DNA of 64,000 bases from Diphasiastrum complanatum (lineage: Eukaryota > Streptophyta > Lycopodiopsida > Lycopodiales > Lycopodiaceae). How positions within the stretch are numbered: the stretch's first letter is position 1; every line of letters begins with the position of its first letter. The notes under the pieces were generated by a model, which was not told where the DNA came from, ran no database searches, and was given only the letters and a program-made list of their open reading frames with translations. The stretch is from assembly GCA_029204225.1 (NCBI GenBank), contig MU832108.1, forward strand, positions 1 through 64,000, in the 5' to 3' direction. This document shows, piece after piece, positions 11,541 to 22,524 of this stretch. A program made the translations under genes and the position numbers.

Positions 11541-12187
11541 TGATGCTTACTCAACTGCTTCCTAGATGCCACAACCGTGGAGTCGTACGCTTTCGCGACA
11601 CGAACTACATCATCAAAAGTTTGAAGCACGTTACGCTTACACTCATTTTGAGAATCTGTAGGCAGACCTAGGATAAACTGCCACAGTGCCAGTTTTGCAT
11701 CGAATGAGGGGACTTTATTCCATAAATCCATAAAATCTTGTAGGTACGAGCCCAAACTCCGAGTACCCATTTTGCAATTCACAAATCTTTGGTAAAAATC
11801 TGAGTCGTCCACAACTACAAACAACTTTCTGAACACCTCCTTAAACTCGTCCCATGTGGTAGCTTTAGGTTGTAAGTCACGCCACCACGATAAAGCTTTA
11901 CCACAGAAGAACATAATAACACTCTCTATCTTTTTCTCCTCAGGAATTCCGTGTAAATTAAAATAACCGGTCCACTTGGTTAACCAGTCATCCACAATTT
12001 CAAGCTTCTTCTCTTTCTTCTCCCTCGAAAATGGTTTTAACTGAAAGCCCAAATTTGGAGCAGACAAAACTCTCACTTGATTTAATAGTACTTCCATTTG
12101 TTGATCACGCAAAGTGTTCCTGTTGTTTATCTCATTAAGCGCTTGGCTTAATGACTGGCAAATTTGCAGATAGGTAGGCATTGGCAC
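11541..12187 (-). pseudogene. Ty3/gypsy gag (capsid region), truncated
   Basis: An open minus-strand frame of about 215 codons starting at the ATG at 12187. It begins MPMPTYLQICQSL and then carries the retrotransposon gag core: DDWLTKWTGYFNLHGIPEEKK, then MFFCGKALSWWRDLQP, WDEFKEVFRKLF and SLGSYLQDFMDLWNKVP. Gag builds the particle in which reverse transcription occurs. No zinc knuckle or protease follows, because the frame runs into an unrelated LTR fragment at 11540 and stops at 11501. The start is favoured because the leader upstream (12188-12228) has no coding. This is a fragment of a larger element. Confidence 0.85.
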
Positions 12188-12228
12188 CTGACCATCGAGA
12201 GCTGCATTTGCATTATCGTCTGCCAGAC

Positions 12229-12338
12229 AGTGTGGATACTAAAGTAGAGCACTACAACCACCTTCACGCCACCGTGTAATGTTAGACAAGGGCAAAATGT
12301 GTAATGCATAACACCCCCCCCCCCCGCCCCCCCCCCCA
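12229..12338 (-). repeat. Short direct repeat with C/G homopolymer, copy 1
   Basis: About 85 bp repeated at 13004-13083 with a few changes, containing a TGGCGTGAA-like word and TGCATTACAC, followed by a C run (12 C, one G, 11 C at 12314-12337). Read on the minus strand the G run precedes TGTTATGCATTACAC, like a polypurine tract before an LTR start. Confidence 0.7.
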
Positions 12339-12340
12339 AA

Positions 12341-13007
12341 AGACCATTTTGCTATGAAAAAGGTAAAAGCTTGATGCACAAGAGAGTCTTCATATGAGAA
12401 AAGATCACCCCTCACCATGATGTATGTTTTTTTAGTACAACTACAAACTTTACTTGATGAAAAAGTTATTAGGAAACTTGTTTCATTAGAAGGTTACAAC
12501 TCTCAATTGCCTAGGTCGTAGCTCATCACCTATACGATGTCTAAGCTGAATCTCCTATATTCTTTTCTTAAAAATGAAACATGTGGTTTCTTGTAAGTCC
12601 TTGATGATTGATACCTTGAAGTATTCAAGGTTTTATGGATACCCTAACAATATTATAACCTTGTTTTATGGAAAAAAAGAGCTTCCAATCTTCATTCTTT
12701 CAATAGGCTTTGCAAAGCCCAAAGTCAAATACTCTTTGGAGAGCATGAGGATGTCTCATAAGTTAAGGGGTTCCATAGTAGTGGAGGTGGGCATAACATA
12801 AAATTTATCCTTCTATGTAGATGTATATATGGAGAATCGAAGGTTACATATTAGTTGAGTATAGGTTAGATGAAATTGTACGGTATCACTACATGTAGTA
12901 GGGCATACATGTCCACAATACTTGATTGAAGGCCTAAGAATTTCATGGGATTTGATTATGACTACTCCCATATCCCTTTAGAGGATACCTTGTTGTGGGT
13001 GGGTGTG
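12341..13007 (+). repeat. Inverted repeat, right copy
   Basis: Reverse-complement match to 7710-8405, about 667 bp. It lies between two direct copies of the 85-bp repeat. Read on the minus strand it could be the body of an LTR that starts at 13083 after a G-rich tract, but no matching end or target duplication was found. Confidence 0.8.
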
Positions 13008-13105
13008 GATATTAAAGTAGAGGACTACAACCACGTTCACGCCACCATGTAATGTTATACAAGGGCAAAATGTGTAATGCATAACACCCCCCCTCCCCAA
13101 CCACA
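13004..13105 (-). repeat. Short direct repeat with C/G homopolymer, copy 2
   Basis: Second copy of the 12229-12338 repeat. On the minus strand the tract GGTTGGGGAGGGGGGG precedes TGTTATGCATTACAC at 13083, again the layout of a polypurine tract next to an LTR start. Confidence 0.65.
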
Positions 13106-13989
13106 AAAGAAAAAATAAAAATGGAGTCGATTGGTTCCTTAATGAAAATTTCAATGAGAATGTACAATTGGCAAATTGGTTTGATTGGAACCAATAACGT
13201 CAAATTTTTTTATGGTTGTAGGGTATACTATAGAATTTTAAGGAAGCTCAAGAGACACACCCAATCTTAACTCACAACAGGTAAGCAAAAATAGATATAC
13301 CCGCCAGCAAGTTGCAACCCACCCCAACACTCGTCAAACGGCTACTTAGGAAGTGCACCGCAGGCTTTCCTTGCACCATGTTAGGGAGAGCATCTGCTTT
13401 GCTGAGAACGCAACAAATTTTTTTTTCAAGGAAGGCAATGGTGAGAATTGCACCATTGCACTCCCTGACATGGTGTAGGGAGTGCAAGCGGTGCACTCCC
13501 GAATGGGAGCCCACTCATCAATACCTCGTCAAGGAGTCTTTCAAGTATGCATAACAAATTTAGGTTTAGAGCATAGCAAATTGGCAAACAGCCATGGCAT
13601 TTTGCAATTGAAAATTGGTATTTAGTTTAACGGTAATGGAGATTCTCGAGGTCCTTAAACCCCCGTTTATCAATTTCCTAACCCCTGGCCCCCCTTGGCC
13701 ATCCGGGGGCCCACCTTTTATTTATATAGGCCAATACTCGTAATATTTCTCAGTATATCATTATACGATAATACTGTGAATAGTGGCCTGTCACCCTGGG
13801 GCCTGGACAGGCTTGGATTTCTGGAATTTGAACAGTTGTTTCAGTTTCAGACGTCATATGACGTGTATGTTTCACGGTCACCCTTCAGATGAGCCATAGA
13901 AGAAGGCTCCGGCGTTTGTACAGGCAGTCGCGACTGAAATTTTGGCTTTCAAAAAGAAGGGTGAAGTTTTTTGGTTGACGCTTTGATTT
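13106..13989. other. Upstream region of MCTP, no gene seen
   Basis: Short frames only. Composition shifts from AT-rich to more balanced after about 13300, and GC-rich patches occur around 13660-13720, which suggests a move from repeat debris into the regulatory region of the MCTP gene. Confidence 0.45.
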
Positions 13990-14244
13990 TTGTGGGGCCC
14001 CCGGGACCTGGCCTCTCTCTGGGGAAATTTTCCGGGCCGGGAAATGTTAGATTTGCCGGCTGTCCTTCGCCGGCTGAGCCGTCACTCCCGTCGTCCGATG
14101 TTCGTGGTCCCATTCCGACCGACCAACTTGCCGCACTCCTATTTTCCGTGGGCTACAAATATCAGTGTATGTACACGTGGCAAAATCTCCATGTGGATGG
14201 CAAGATCCAACGGTGGCGTTATATAATCCCTAGCGTGCCGTCCT

Positions 14245-14616
14245 GATACGAGGTTCACGCTACTTACGAGCTTGGACTTTGACGTGCAAGGAAGCCTTTC
14301 AGATTGACGGGCCTCTCGTATTTGAAGCTTTTCATTTGACGTTTGCCTAGTGCCTGCAGTGTCTATTTATTCAGATACGAGGTTCGCACAGGCTTTGTAC
14401 TTTGACGTGTGTGTGTGGAGCTTTCAGCGTGACGGGACCATTGCGTTTTGAGCTTTCATTTGACGTTTGACTAAGGCCGGTTTCTATTAAGATGCGAGAG
14501 CACGCCGGGTGGACTTTGACGTGTATGCCCCCCACGCCTTTCAAATTGAAATCCTCCTCGTCTTTTTTTTACTTTCGTGTAGTGGCTGCTTTCTCTTCTC
14601 TCAAGATACGAGGTTC
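14245..14616 (+). promoter_or_regulatory. Tandem promoter repeats with TGACG motifs
   Basis: Three diverged units of about 129, 117 and 114 bp start with GATACGAGG or GATGCGAG at 14245, 14374 and 14491, and a fourth unit starts at 14605. The units carry ACTTTGACGTG and CATTTGACGTTT, giving seven TGACG words (14280, 14305, 14337, 14403, 14430, 14461, 14517). TGACG is the core bound by plant TGA-type bZIP factors. The array lies 600-970 bp upstream of the MCTP start codon. A regulatory role is inferred. Confidence 0.65.
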
Positions 14617-14625
14617 TCGCATATA

Positions 14626-14669
<44 letters not shown>

Positions 14670-14670
14670 C
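14617..14670 (+). promoter_or_regulatory. TATA-like word and CT-rich leader of MCTP
   Basis: GCATATATCTC at about 14615 is followed by some 45 bp of nearly pure CT repeat. Pyrimidine-rich tracts near the transcription start are common in plant genes. The transcript start cannot be fixed by eye. Confidence 0.5.
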
Positions 14671-15209
14671 TTTGCTCTCTCTTTTGAGTCTCGACTCTCG
14701 AGTCTGCAGATCAGGAAAGCGGGAAACAAACTAGAAGCTACAGAAAAGGGTGACAAATCTTGTGCCTGATTCATTTCTGGAAGAATCTGGCTGACTGAGC
14801 AGTTTCTGGGTAGTGGGCTTCTGGTATGGTATGTATCAGTAGAGGGAATAGAGTCTACTTCTGAGTAATGTTGCTATATGGGAGCTGAGAATTAAAAGGA
14901 TGATGAGTGTGTAGTGCAGCAGGAGTGATTTCATGAAGCTGAAAATCTGTCATGAGTGAATGAGCTGAATAGAGAGTAGAGTGTAATGTTTTTTAGCCTC
15001 CTGCAGTATCCAGTAGAATTTGCACTCATTGAATTTAACAGTAGAGAGTATTCAGCACTCAGCTGAAAGGATTTGTTTCCTGAGAGAAATCACAGAAGCA
15101 CCCACATCTGTCCGGCGTTCTAGCTTTGCGAAGTACCCACTTCTGTCTGGCATTCTAGCTTTGCTGGAAAATCAGTGAGATAAATTAGTGCATGATTAGA
15201 TAGTTTGAG
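14671..15209 (+). other. Probable 5' untranslated region of MCTP
   Basis: No open frame leads into the MCTP start. An in-frame TAG lies at 15201, three codons before the ATG. The motif TCTAGCTTTGC occurs twice (near 15120 and 15165) in a short direct repeat with ACCCACHTCTGTC-like flanks. A leader intron could lie here but no convincing splice pair was identified. Confidence 0.5.
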
Positions 15210-18020
15210 ATGGTTCGTACACTGTTTGTGGAAGTTGGTAGTGCTCACAATCTGATGCCCAAGAATGGGCACGGCTCAGCAAGCCCATACTGCATTCTCG
15301 ATTTTGATGGGCAGCGACGCAAGACGAAAGTGAAGAACAATGACCTGAATCCAGTGTGGAATGAGAGGTTTGATTTCCCTGTCTCCGATCCGTCAGAAAT
15401 GGCAATGGAAGCCTTGGATGTTCATGTGTACAGTGAGAGAAGGAATGGAAACAAGGACAATTTTCTGGGCCGGGTAAGGATCCATGGCAGCAGCTTTGTC
15501 AAGCGTGGCGAGGAGGCGATAGTTTCTTATGCTCTAGAAAAGCGTCATTTGTTCTCCCATGTTAAGGGTGAGCTGAGGCTTAAGATTTGGTACTCGGATG
15601 ATCAAAATGCAGCTGCAAAGCCGAAGGAAGGCAAGAAGGAACAGATTCCTTCTGCTACTGTCATGTTCCCTGGCAAGAAAGACAATCAGTATAAAAAGGA
15701 AGAAAACAAAGAGGACAACAAGATGAACCCGACAACAGTTGTTCCTGCATCTGAGTATTCCCTGAGAGACACAGCGCCCAGATTAGCATTCGTTAGCGGC
15801 GAGAAGGCATCTTCTTACAATCTTGTTGAAACAATGAAGTACCTTTTTGTGCGAGTTGTGAAGGCACGGGCACTAGCAGCGAAAAACGTAACAGGAAGCA
15901 GTGATCCATATGTCAAGCTGAAGGTGGGAGAAGGAAAAGCAGCTCAAACAAGGACAATTCCTAGAAGCCTTAATCCAGAGTGGAATCAAGTATTTGCATT
16001 CAGCAAAGAGAAGGTGCAAGGGCCAACACTGGAGATCACCGTGTGGGATGAAGACAAGACAAGCAAAGATGGTTTTCTTGGAGCACTCATATTTGAACTC
16101 ACAGAGATTCCCACCCGTGTTCCCCCAGACAGCCCTCTAGCTCCCACATGGTACCGGCTAGAAGAGAAAAAGGGCGAGTCTCATGTGAAGGGGGAGATAA
16201 TGCTGGCTGTGTGGTGGGGTACTCAGGCAGATGAGACATTTCCTGAGGCATGGCAATCAGAGACTGGTGGATTTGTCCACACAAGATCCAAAGTATATCT
16301 GTCTCCAAAGCTGTGGTACTTGAGAGTGAATGTGATTGAGGCACAGGATCTCATTCCTGCAGATAAGAATAGATTTCCTGAGGTAAGTGTGAAAGCCCAG
16401 CTGGGCATTCAGATGCAGAAGACAAAAGTGGCAGCAAATCGTAGCACTAGCCCGTTCTGGAATGAGGATCTGCTATTTGTGGCAGCAGAACCTTTTGAGG
16501 AGGTTCTGGTGCTGGCTGTTGAGGATCGGGTTGGACCTAGCAAAGAGGAGCTTCTTGGGAATGTGAGAATTGTGCTTAATTCAGTGGAGAGGCGAGTGGA
16601 CTCTAAGCTTGTCACCTCCAGATGGTACAATGTGGAGAAGCATGGGGATAGGCCTTTCAGAGGGAGAATTCACCTAAGAGTTTGCTTTGATGGAGGATAT
16701 CATGTGATTGATGAATCCAGCAATCACATAAGTGATGTGAGGCCAACAGCAAGACAGCTATGGAAGCAGAGCTTGGGAGTTCTTGAGCTGGGTGTTCTGA
16801 GTGGAAAAAACTTCATTCCTATGAAAACAAGAGATGGGAGAGGAACGACAGATGCTTACTGTGTTGCTAAGTATGGACATAAGTGGGTTAGGACCCGCAC
16901 CATCATTGACAGTTTCAGTCCCAAGTGGAATGAACAATACACTTGGGAGGTTTATGATCCCTGCACAGTCATCACCATAGCGGTCTTTGACAATCAGCAT
17001 CTTCAGAACAATGTTGTTGAAAAAGCCGGTGGGGTTAAAGACTTGAGGATCGGTAAGGTTCGGATTCGCCTGTCCACTTTGGAGAGCGACCGGGTTTACA
17101 CCAATGCGTACCCATTGCTGGTATTGCAACCTTCTGGTGTAAAGAAGATGGGGGAGATTGAGCTTGCTGTCAGGTTTTCTTGCAAGTCCTTTATGAATAT
17201 GATGCAGATTTACTTTCGACCTCCACTGCCCAAAATGCACTACTTGCATCCTTTGGGTGTTACACAGTTAGATAAACTAAGAAATTATGCCATTGTGATA
17301 GTATCCATGAGGCTTTCTCGCTCAGAGCCACCTTTAAGGCAGGAAGCAGTGCAATACATGCTTGATATAGATTCTCATATGTGGAGTATGCGCCGAAGCA
17401 AGGTAAATTACTTCCGGCTTTTAGGAGTGATGTCGGGCCCAATTGCTGTTGCAAAATGGTTTAATGACATTTGCTATTGGAAGAATCCGGTCACCACATT
17501 GCTTGTGCATATTCTGTTCCTTATTCTTGTCTGGTATCCAGAGCTTATTCTCCCTACTCTCTTCCTCTACATGTTTTTGATTGGTGTTTGGCACTACCGA
17601 TTCCGGCCACGATCTCCTTCTTCCATGGATGCCAAGTTATCTCAGGCTGAGCACGTAGAGCCGGATGAGCTGGATGAGGAGTTTGATACTGTACCCACTT
17701 CCAAGAGTCCTGAGATTATCAAATTCAGATATGAGAAACTGAGGCTGGTGGCTAGCAGGGTTCAGGCAGTCGCAGGTGACCTTGCTTCGCAGGGGGAGAG
17801 GCTGAGTGCTCTATTGAGCTGGAGGGATCCACGAGCCACGGCTATTTTTATCACATTCTGCTTGCTTGCTGCCATTATATTGTATGTGACACCTTTCAAG
17901 GTTGTTGCAATTTTGCTTGGATTGTATATCTTGCGTCATCCGCGATTGCGCAACCGTCTACCTTCGGTGCCCATGAACTTTTTCAGAAGGACGCCATCTC
18001 TGGCAGACCGAATTTTGTGA
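15210..18020 (+). CDS. MCTP: multiple C2 domain and transmembrane region protein, 936 aa
   Basis: Single open exon. MCTPs anchor the ER by C-terminal hydrophobic segments and reach the plasma membrane with C2 domains that bind anionic lipid, some with calcium; several members sit at plasmodesmata and affect cell-to-cell transport. Four C2 domains are visible: about 1-130 (LFVEVGSAHNLMPKNGHG, LNPVWNERFDF), 209-345 (FVRVVKARAL, GSSDPYVKL, WNQVFAF, VWDED), 367-490 (LRVNVIEAQDL, SPFWNEDLLF) and 522-655 (ELGVLSGKNF, TDAYCVAKYG, WNEQYTWEVYD). The plant PRT_C region follows, with hydrophobic stretches at about 762-797 and 876-912 split by an acidic loop. Length and lack of introns fit the plant family. 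The start is fixed by an in-frame TAG at 15201. C2-1 has Asn in the first loop (KNGHG) where relatives often have Asp. The nearest type is the QUIRKY/MCTP group, but the exact member is not determined. Confidence 0.97.
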   Translation: MVRTLFVEVGSAHNLMPKNGHGSASPYCILDFDGQRRKTKVKNNDLNPVWNERFDFPVSDPSEMAMEALDVHVYSERRNGNKDNFLGRVRIHGSSFVKRGEEAIVSYALEKRHLFSHVKGELRLKIWYSDDQNAAAKPKEGKKEQIPSATVMFPGKKDNQYKKEENKEDNKMNPTTVVPASEYSLRDTAPRLAFVSGEKASSYNLVETMKYLFVRVVKARALAAKNVTGSSDPYVKLKVGEGKAAQTRTIPRSLNPEWNQVFAFSKEKVQGPTLEITVWDEDKTSKDGFLGALIFELTEIPTRVPPDSPLAPTWYRLEEKKGESHVKGEIMLAVWWGTQADETFPEAWQSETGGFVHTRSKVYLSPKLWYLRVNVIEAQDLIPADKNRFPEVSVKAQLGIQMQKTKVAANRSTSPFWNEDLLFVAAEPFEEVLVLAVEDRVGPSKEELLGNVRIVLNSVERRVDSKLVTSRWYNVEKHGDRPFRGRIHLRVCFDGGYHVIDESSNHISDVRPTARQLWKQSLGVLELGVLSGKNFIPMKTRDGRGTTDAYCVAKYGHKWVRTRTIIDSFSPKWNEQYTWEVYDPCTVITIAVFDNQHLQNNVVEKAGGVKDLRIGKVRIRLSTLESDRVYTNAYPLLVLQPSGVKKMGEIELAVRFSCKSFMNMMQIYFRPPLPKMHYLHPLGVTQLDKLRNYAIVIVSMRLSRSEPPLRQEAVQYMLDIDSHMWSMRRSKVNYFRLLGVMSGPIAVAKWFNDICYWKNPVTTLLVHILFLILVWYPELILPTLFLYMFLIGVWHYRFRPRSPSSMDAKLSQAEHVEPDELDEEFDTVPTSKSPEIIKFRYEKLRLVASRVQAVAGDLASQGERLSALLSWRDPRATAIFITFCLLAAIILYVTPFKVVAILLGLYILRHPRLRNRLPSVPMNFFRRTPSLADRIL

Positions 18021-21000
18021 GGATTGTTAGATCTTGCATACAATCTGATCTTATACTAAGTAAGAAAATTTGGCATTTTGGATGATGCATACTGCAGAAG
18101 CTGACCTACAAGTGCCAGTTTCTTGGGTATCTCAAGGCATATCTTCCCTGGAGATTGACCAGAAAGTTTTATCAAATGCAAAGCTCATGGTTATGTGGAC
18201 CATGTCTCTCGGAAGAACTAGTCCTAGATTGCAAGTGATCTTGCTTATTTGAAACACTTGCTTACTCCAAACATAATTCTTGCTAGTTTATCTAATATTG
18301 AAGAAGACTTGGGAGGCTTATCTTCTAAGACCAGTACCAGAAAAAACGATATGCTACTTCCCATGTACTGGGGACTCATAATCTGAATAATTTGTGAGAT
18401 CATATGCAAGTACAAAGAAGAAAAAATTGGGACTCATGAAGCTATGAATTAGAATGCTTTGTAAGTTCTCACAACTAGCAATTTTCTTTAATTTGACGAT
18501 AACGGTGTCACTGTAAACTCTAAACTCCTCTTTTTGACAAATGATACTGAATATGTAGTATCAGGCTTTCACCTCATTACTTGAATTTTCTCCTTTGCTG
18601 CCCCTTTTGGCGCTATTATTTCAAACTGTTCTAATATAAGCAATATTTCTTAGAGCTACTTTTTCTTGCATGAACCAAGGACCGCTGTTATTACGTTGTT
18701 GTCATTTCTAGTGCCATCCTGCTTGAATTTTCTTGTGATTGTAAGTTGCAAGTGTATTTGCTTATCTGGTTCTTAGGATTTTCACTTTCTACGATTTTGA
18801 TAAATTGAAGCACTGGGTGATCACGTTTCTCGTTACTACCTCTAGTTGCAATTTTAAAATCTCACTGGATTGAGGGTTTATGCTGCCTGAAACAATGCTT
18901 CTGCTTTTCTAGTGGCAGCTTAAGAAAGCATAAGTTTGTGTGAATAGATAGCAATACTACTTTGATCATATGAAAAAATCTGTTGTGCACAGCCTTGAGG
19001 ATTCTTGAAAACAAGGCCTTGGCGAAAAAGATATTGTTGCTGTTAATTTTTGGTGGTATACAAGTGTTAGCAGTAAGCATTCATAAGCAAACACGCAACA
19101 CAGGTGCAATCTTGGCATACAGAACTAATCTGCATTTTGCTTGCACAGTGCTTGACCTCCAAAATATGGATTTGCACATCATCGTATCTTGAGCTGTAGT
19201 CCTGAGATGTGATTGGTGGTCATAAGGCAAAAGCTGTGCCACCACAAAATATTGATGCACATATTGTAACTTCTGCTTCTCATAGTTTTGGAAGCATCTT
19301 GTTTAGTATCGACATATCTGTGTGGGAAAAGCATGTAACTGTTTTTTTGTCATCAGTTTAAGTCATTCAGTCTGTTGGATCAGTTGTGCAGCTCATAAAT
19401 CCAGCTTCTTTCAACTCTAGAATGTGTCAAGCTCAAAAGAGCTTTGTAGCTGGGTTAAGGACACTTTAGACACTAAGTTTATTAACTACATAATCCTAAG
19501 GTAACTGCAAGAAAAGTGACAAATACATTCAGATTTAGTCGTGAACAAATCATGGTGAAGCACATGTGTTTGTCATGTGTGGAGTTCTTAGATTTGATCT
19601 TTAAATAGGACAAGTGCTATGTGCTTCCATGTCCTTCTGTCAATTGCAGTATAAAGTAAAGGGCAAGAAAGGACAATAGAAGCAAGAGTAACAAGGCTAA
19701 AAGCTAAAACCCATAATATTTCAACAACCTACTTATTGGCTGTCAGCACAGCTGCAGAGTCAGGGGCCTTTTTACTGTGTATCCTCGTGGAAAGTTAAAC
19801 CTGTGCAAAAGAGATGCACTTTTTAAGAGATATGGAGTAATGTACTATACTTCAGAGCAATGTGTCCACCTGGTTCTCTTAGTTTTCATAGTTTCTTATA
19901 GCACAAACTTAAAAAATCATCAGGCAGATTCTGAGCATGTGATTTTTTCTTTGGGGACTGTAAATCTTGACATCCTCATGAAGCAATTCTTGCCCAGTGC
20001 CCACACAAATTTTTTTCAGAAGTTTGAGGAATGACTTAAAACCCATAAAATGTCAAAAAGTGTGGCTCATAGAAGATTTCCAGCACTAAAAGATTATGCC
20101 TCACCATCTTTTATACTTGGGGAAAGGCCCAAAATAGGGTTCAATGTAGTCATCCTTAGCAGTTAAGAAACGATTTTATGATGACCTTTCTATCATGTGG
20201 TTCAATAATGGCTTAGCTTCAATATAACTCAAAGGTGATGTTCCCCATAGGAAATTTTATTAGAAAATTCGTTATCTACCATGTAAATGCTTCTCTTACA
20301 TGTTTGAACTAAAAGAAGAACTGATTCCCCTATGGAAAAGTCTTGCTCACAAAATTTACCTTGCTTGATAAACTATAAATGTATGCATTGAAAATTTTGA
20401 ATGATTCTAAAAGCCCGTAATTTATTTTTACCATTCATATATTTATTTTACCTATTTAGTAAATGGATTGATCGCAAAGAAAGATCACTAATATTTCTTT
20501 ACAACAAATCTTTGGCTTTTTTTCTTATATTTTCTTATTTGTGCCAAGGATTGGAGTCGAGCTCCTTACCTTATGTAAGGTGACGAAGTCCTAACACAAC
20601 ACAAAAGAAGGCTCACTAGCTTGCCATTCTTTTTCTCTTGTATGTCCATTCTTTATGCTTGGAAAAGGAGTTTTCAATGTTCTTTCCACCAAGTCCCATG
20701 GTCGTTCAATTATGGTAAGCTATTCACTACATTGTCCAATGAGCTTTCTTTTATGGTCACTTTACATAATATTCCAACTTATTTACCTAGTGCAATGGTC
20801 CCATTCCCCAATACTTCGAGATAACATCTATCTCTCTTTCTAAACATTCATAACTTGTTTCCTCTTTTAGTGCACATAGATCATAGTGTCGATGATGTAC
20901 ATGGACGGAGGCTCAGATTCCCACCAATAGAATTTGGAGTAGCAAGTGGTACACATGCTATTGATATTGTATTGTGTTTGTACAATGTATAGGTTGTACA

Positions 21001-21488
21001 TACAAGTTTAATAGTGAGACTTCATTTAAAAATGCTAAGTTTACTTGCAAAAGAAACTCAAATTTCCTTACTATAACATATTTGCCATGTGGTAACCTAG
21101 CAATTCATGTTGAATTTGTCACATTAAGGTGAGGTGATTAATGAAATTTACTTATTTCATTTTTATTTTCCAGCTTATTTTTTCCCTTCTAGTTCAAACT
21201 TCATGACAAGAGATGCCTCCTTATGAAAACTCTCTTTTGTCCCTTCTATCTCATTCTTTTCTATCTAGGCTATCTCTCTAGGGCGTTCTTTTTTGAGCCT
21301 TTGTCCCTAGGTGACGGTTACATTGTAATATATTTTTTGGTGTATGTTTACTGATTCTCTACTTCAGAATCTGTTGGTTTATTCGTTTCTTTCTCGTGTT
21401 CTTGTTCTGGCTCGTTCGTCTTGTTCCAGAACAATTTCGAGGTTGGTTCTATCTGTTATCAGGCTTTTCAAAAAATTTCAGGATCTAC
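18021..21488. other. MCTP 3' UTR and featureless intergenic region
   Basis: The first few hundred bases probably hold the 3' untranslated region. After that only chance frames under 90 codons occur. I saw no LTR ends, transposase motifs or RNA genes. This is the least repeat-marked stretch of the window. Confidence 0.5.
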
Positions 21489-21520
21489 ATTAAGGGGGAG
21501 TGTTGGAATTCATGCTCAAG
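21489..21520 (+). other. Possible copia polypurine tract and LTR start
   Basis: CATTAAGGGGGAG is followed directly by TGTTGGAATT at 21501. This is a typical copia polypurine tract/LTR junction, but no RNase H coding precedes it and no LTR end was identified after it. Confidence 0.45.
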
Positions 21521-22500
21521 CTCAATTCTATTAGGTGTGTTCTTATTATTACAATGCCCAAACCAGGCAGAATGGACTAATTAACGTTGTAGTATTGTCC
21601 TACCTATTTGAGGACACTCAGGTTTGTCACTCTTGCACTGAAGCACATGCATAAACGACCAAAATCAGTCAAGCATGCATGCCAAAGCGTTCAACCATCA
21701 GATCAGCATTCAAAACCGTTGAACAATGACTGAAATCCTACTCTAATGCTGCGAAAACAAACTAAAACCAGATCCTAAACACTACTAAACTTGCATATAT
21801 ATCCACAAAACAAGAAACAAGAAACTAATCTACAGCATTTTAGAAGTCCAAGAATCAAGAAACCAACCAGTCTTTTGATTCTTGGACATCCCAAGAACAT
21901 AAAAAACAGGGATGTAAGGAGATATGCAAGAACTACACCACCAATTCAGTCTATTTAGTTTACCTGAATGTTGAATTCCTACATTAATCCACAAACAAGA
22001 ATGAAACCTAATCCACTCTAGAAAAGCATGAAATCTAATCCACTCTAGAAAAGCATGAAATCTAATCCACTCTACGAACCACAACTGCACACAAAGGAGG
22101 GAAGAGCAAGATCATGAATGCATTCACTCAAGAAACAAACATGATCAAGGAGCTCAATGGATGCACCAAAACTCGTGGAGGCTCTTCTCATTTCAGCATG
22201 GAGTAGGTACATTTCACAAAAAATCCTCTTCACAAAGAGGGAGTCTCTTAAATAAGCAAGAGAGCTCCTTAGGTGGCATCCTAGTGGCATTTCCACATTA
22301 CACAAATTACAAGTGGAATAATGCTCTCCACTAGAGGTCACCATAAAAAGGTGGCTCACTCTACTTTGGTTCCTACATGGTCATTCCAGCTTTCGGGATT
22401 CACCATGAGGCTTACACAGTTCTTGCTTGTCATTACTAACTAGTATTCCTCGGCTCTCATACTCAGCTCTCAGTCCTCGTTCGTCTCATCTTTTCAGAGA
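21521..22500. other. Probable LTR debris, no gene
   Basis: No coding signal. If 21501 is an LTR start then part of this stretch is LTR. It includes the 27-bp tandem repeat listed separately. Confidence 0.35.
22003..22075. repeat. 27-bp tandem repeat, about 2.7 copies
   Basis: Units of the form GAAAYCTAATCCACTCTAG followed by AAAAGCAT repeat at 22003, 22030 and 22057, almost without change. Confidence 0.9.
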
Positions 22501-22524
22501 CCTCCTCGGTCTAAGGGAGAGGTG

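Noticed and set aside
13990-14246. Frames of 78-91 codons in the GC-rich region upstream of MCTP
   Set aside because: Two overlapping frames with no domain, lying in promoter-like sequence. They are expected by chance in GC-rich DNA.
16099-17454. Several minus-strand frames within MCTP
   Set aside because: They are shadows of the strong plus-strand coding region and have no motifs of their own.
18983-20034. Short frames downstream of MCTP as small genes
   Set aside because: Each is under 90 codons, none has a recognisable domain, and the region shows no splice-like or promoter-like arrangement that I could support.
22003-22075. 27-bp tandem repeat as a CRISPR-like array
   Set aside because: Units are head to tail with no spacers, and the window is eukaryotic nuclear DNA.
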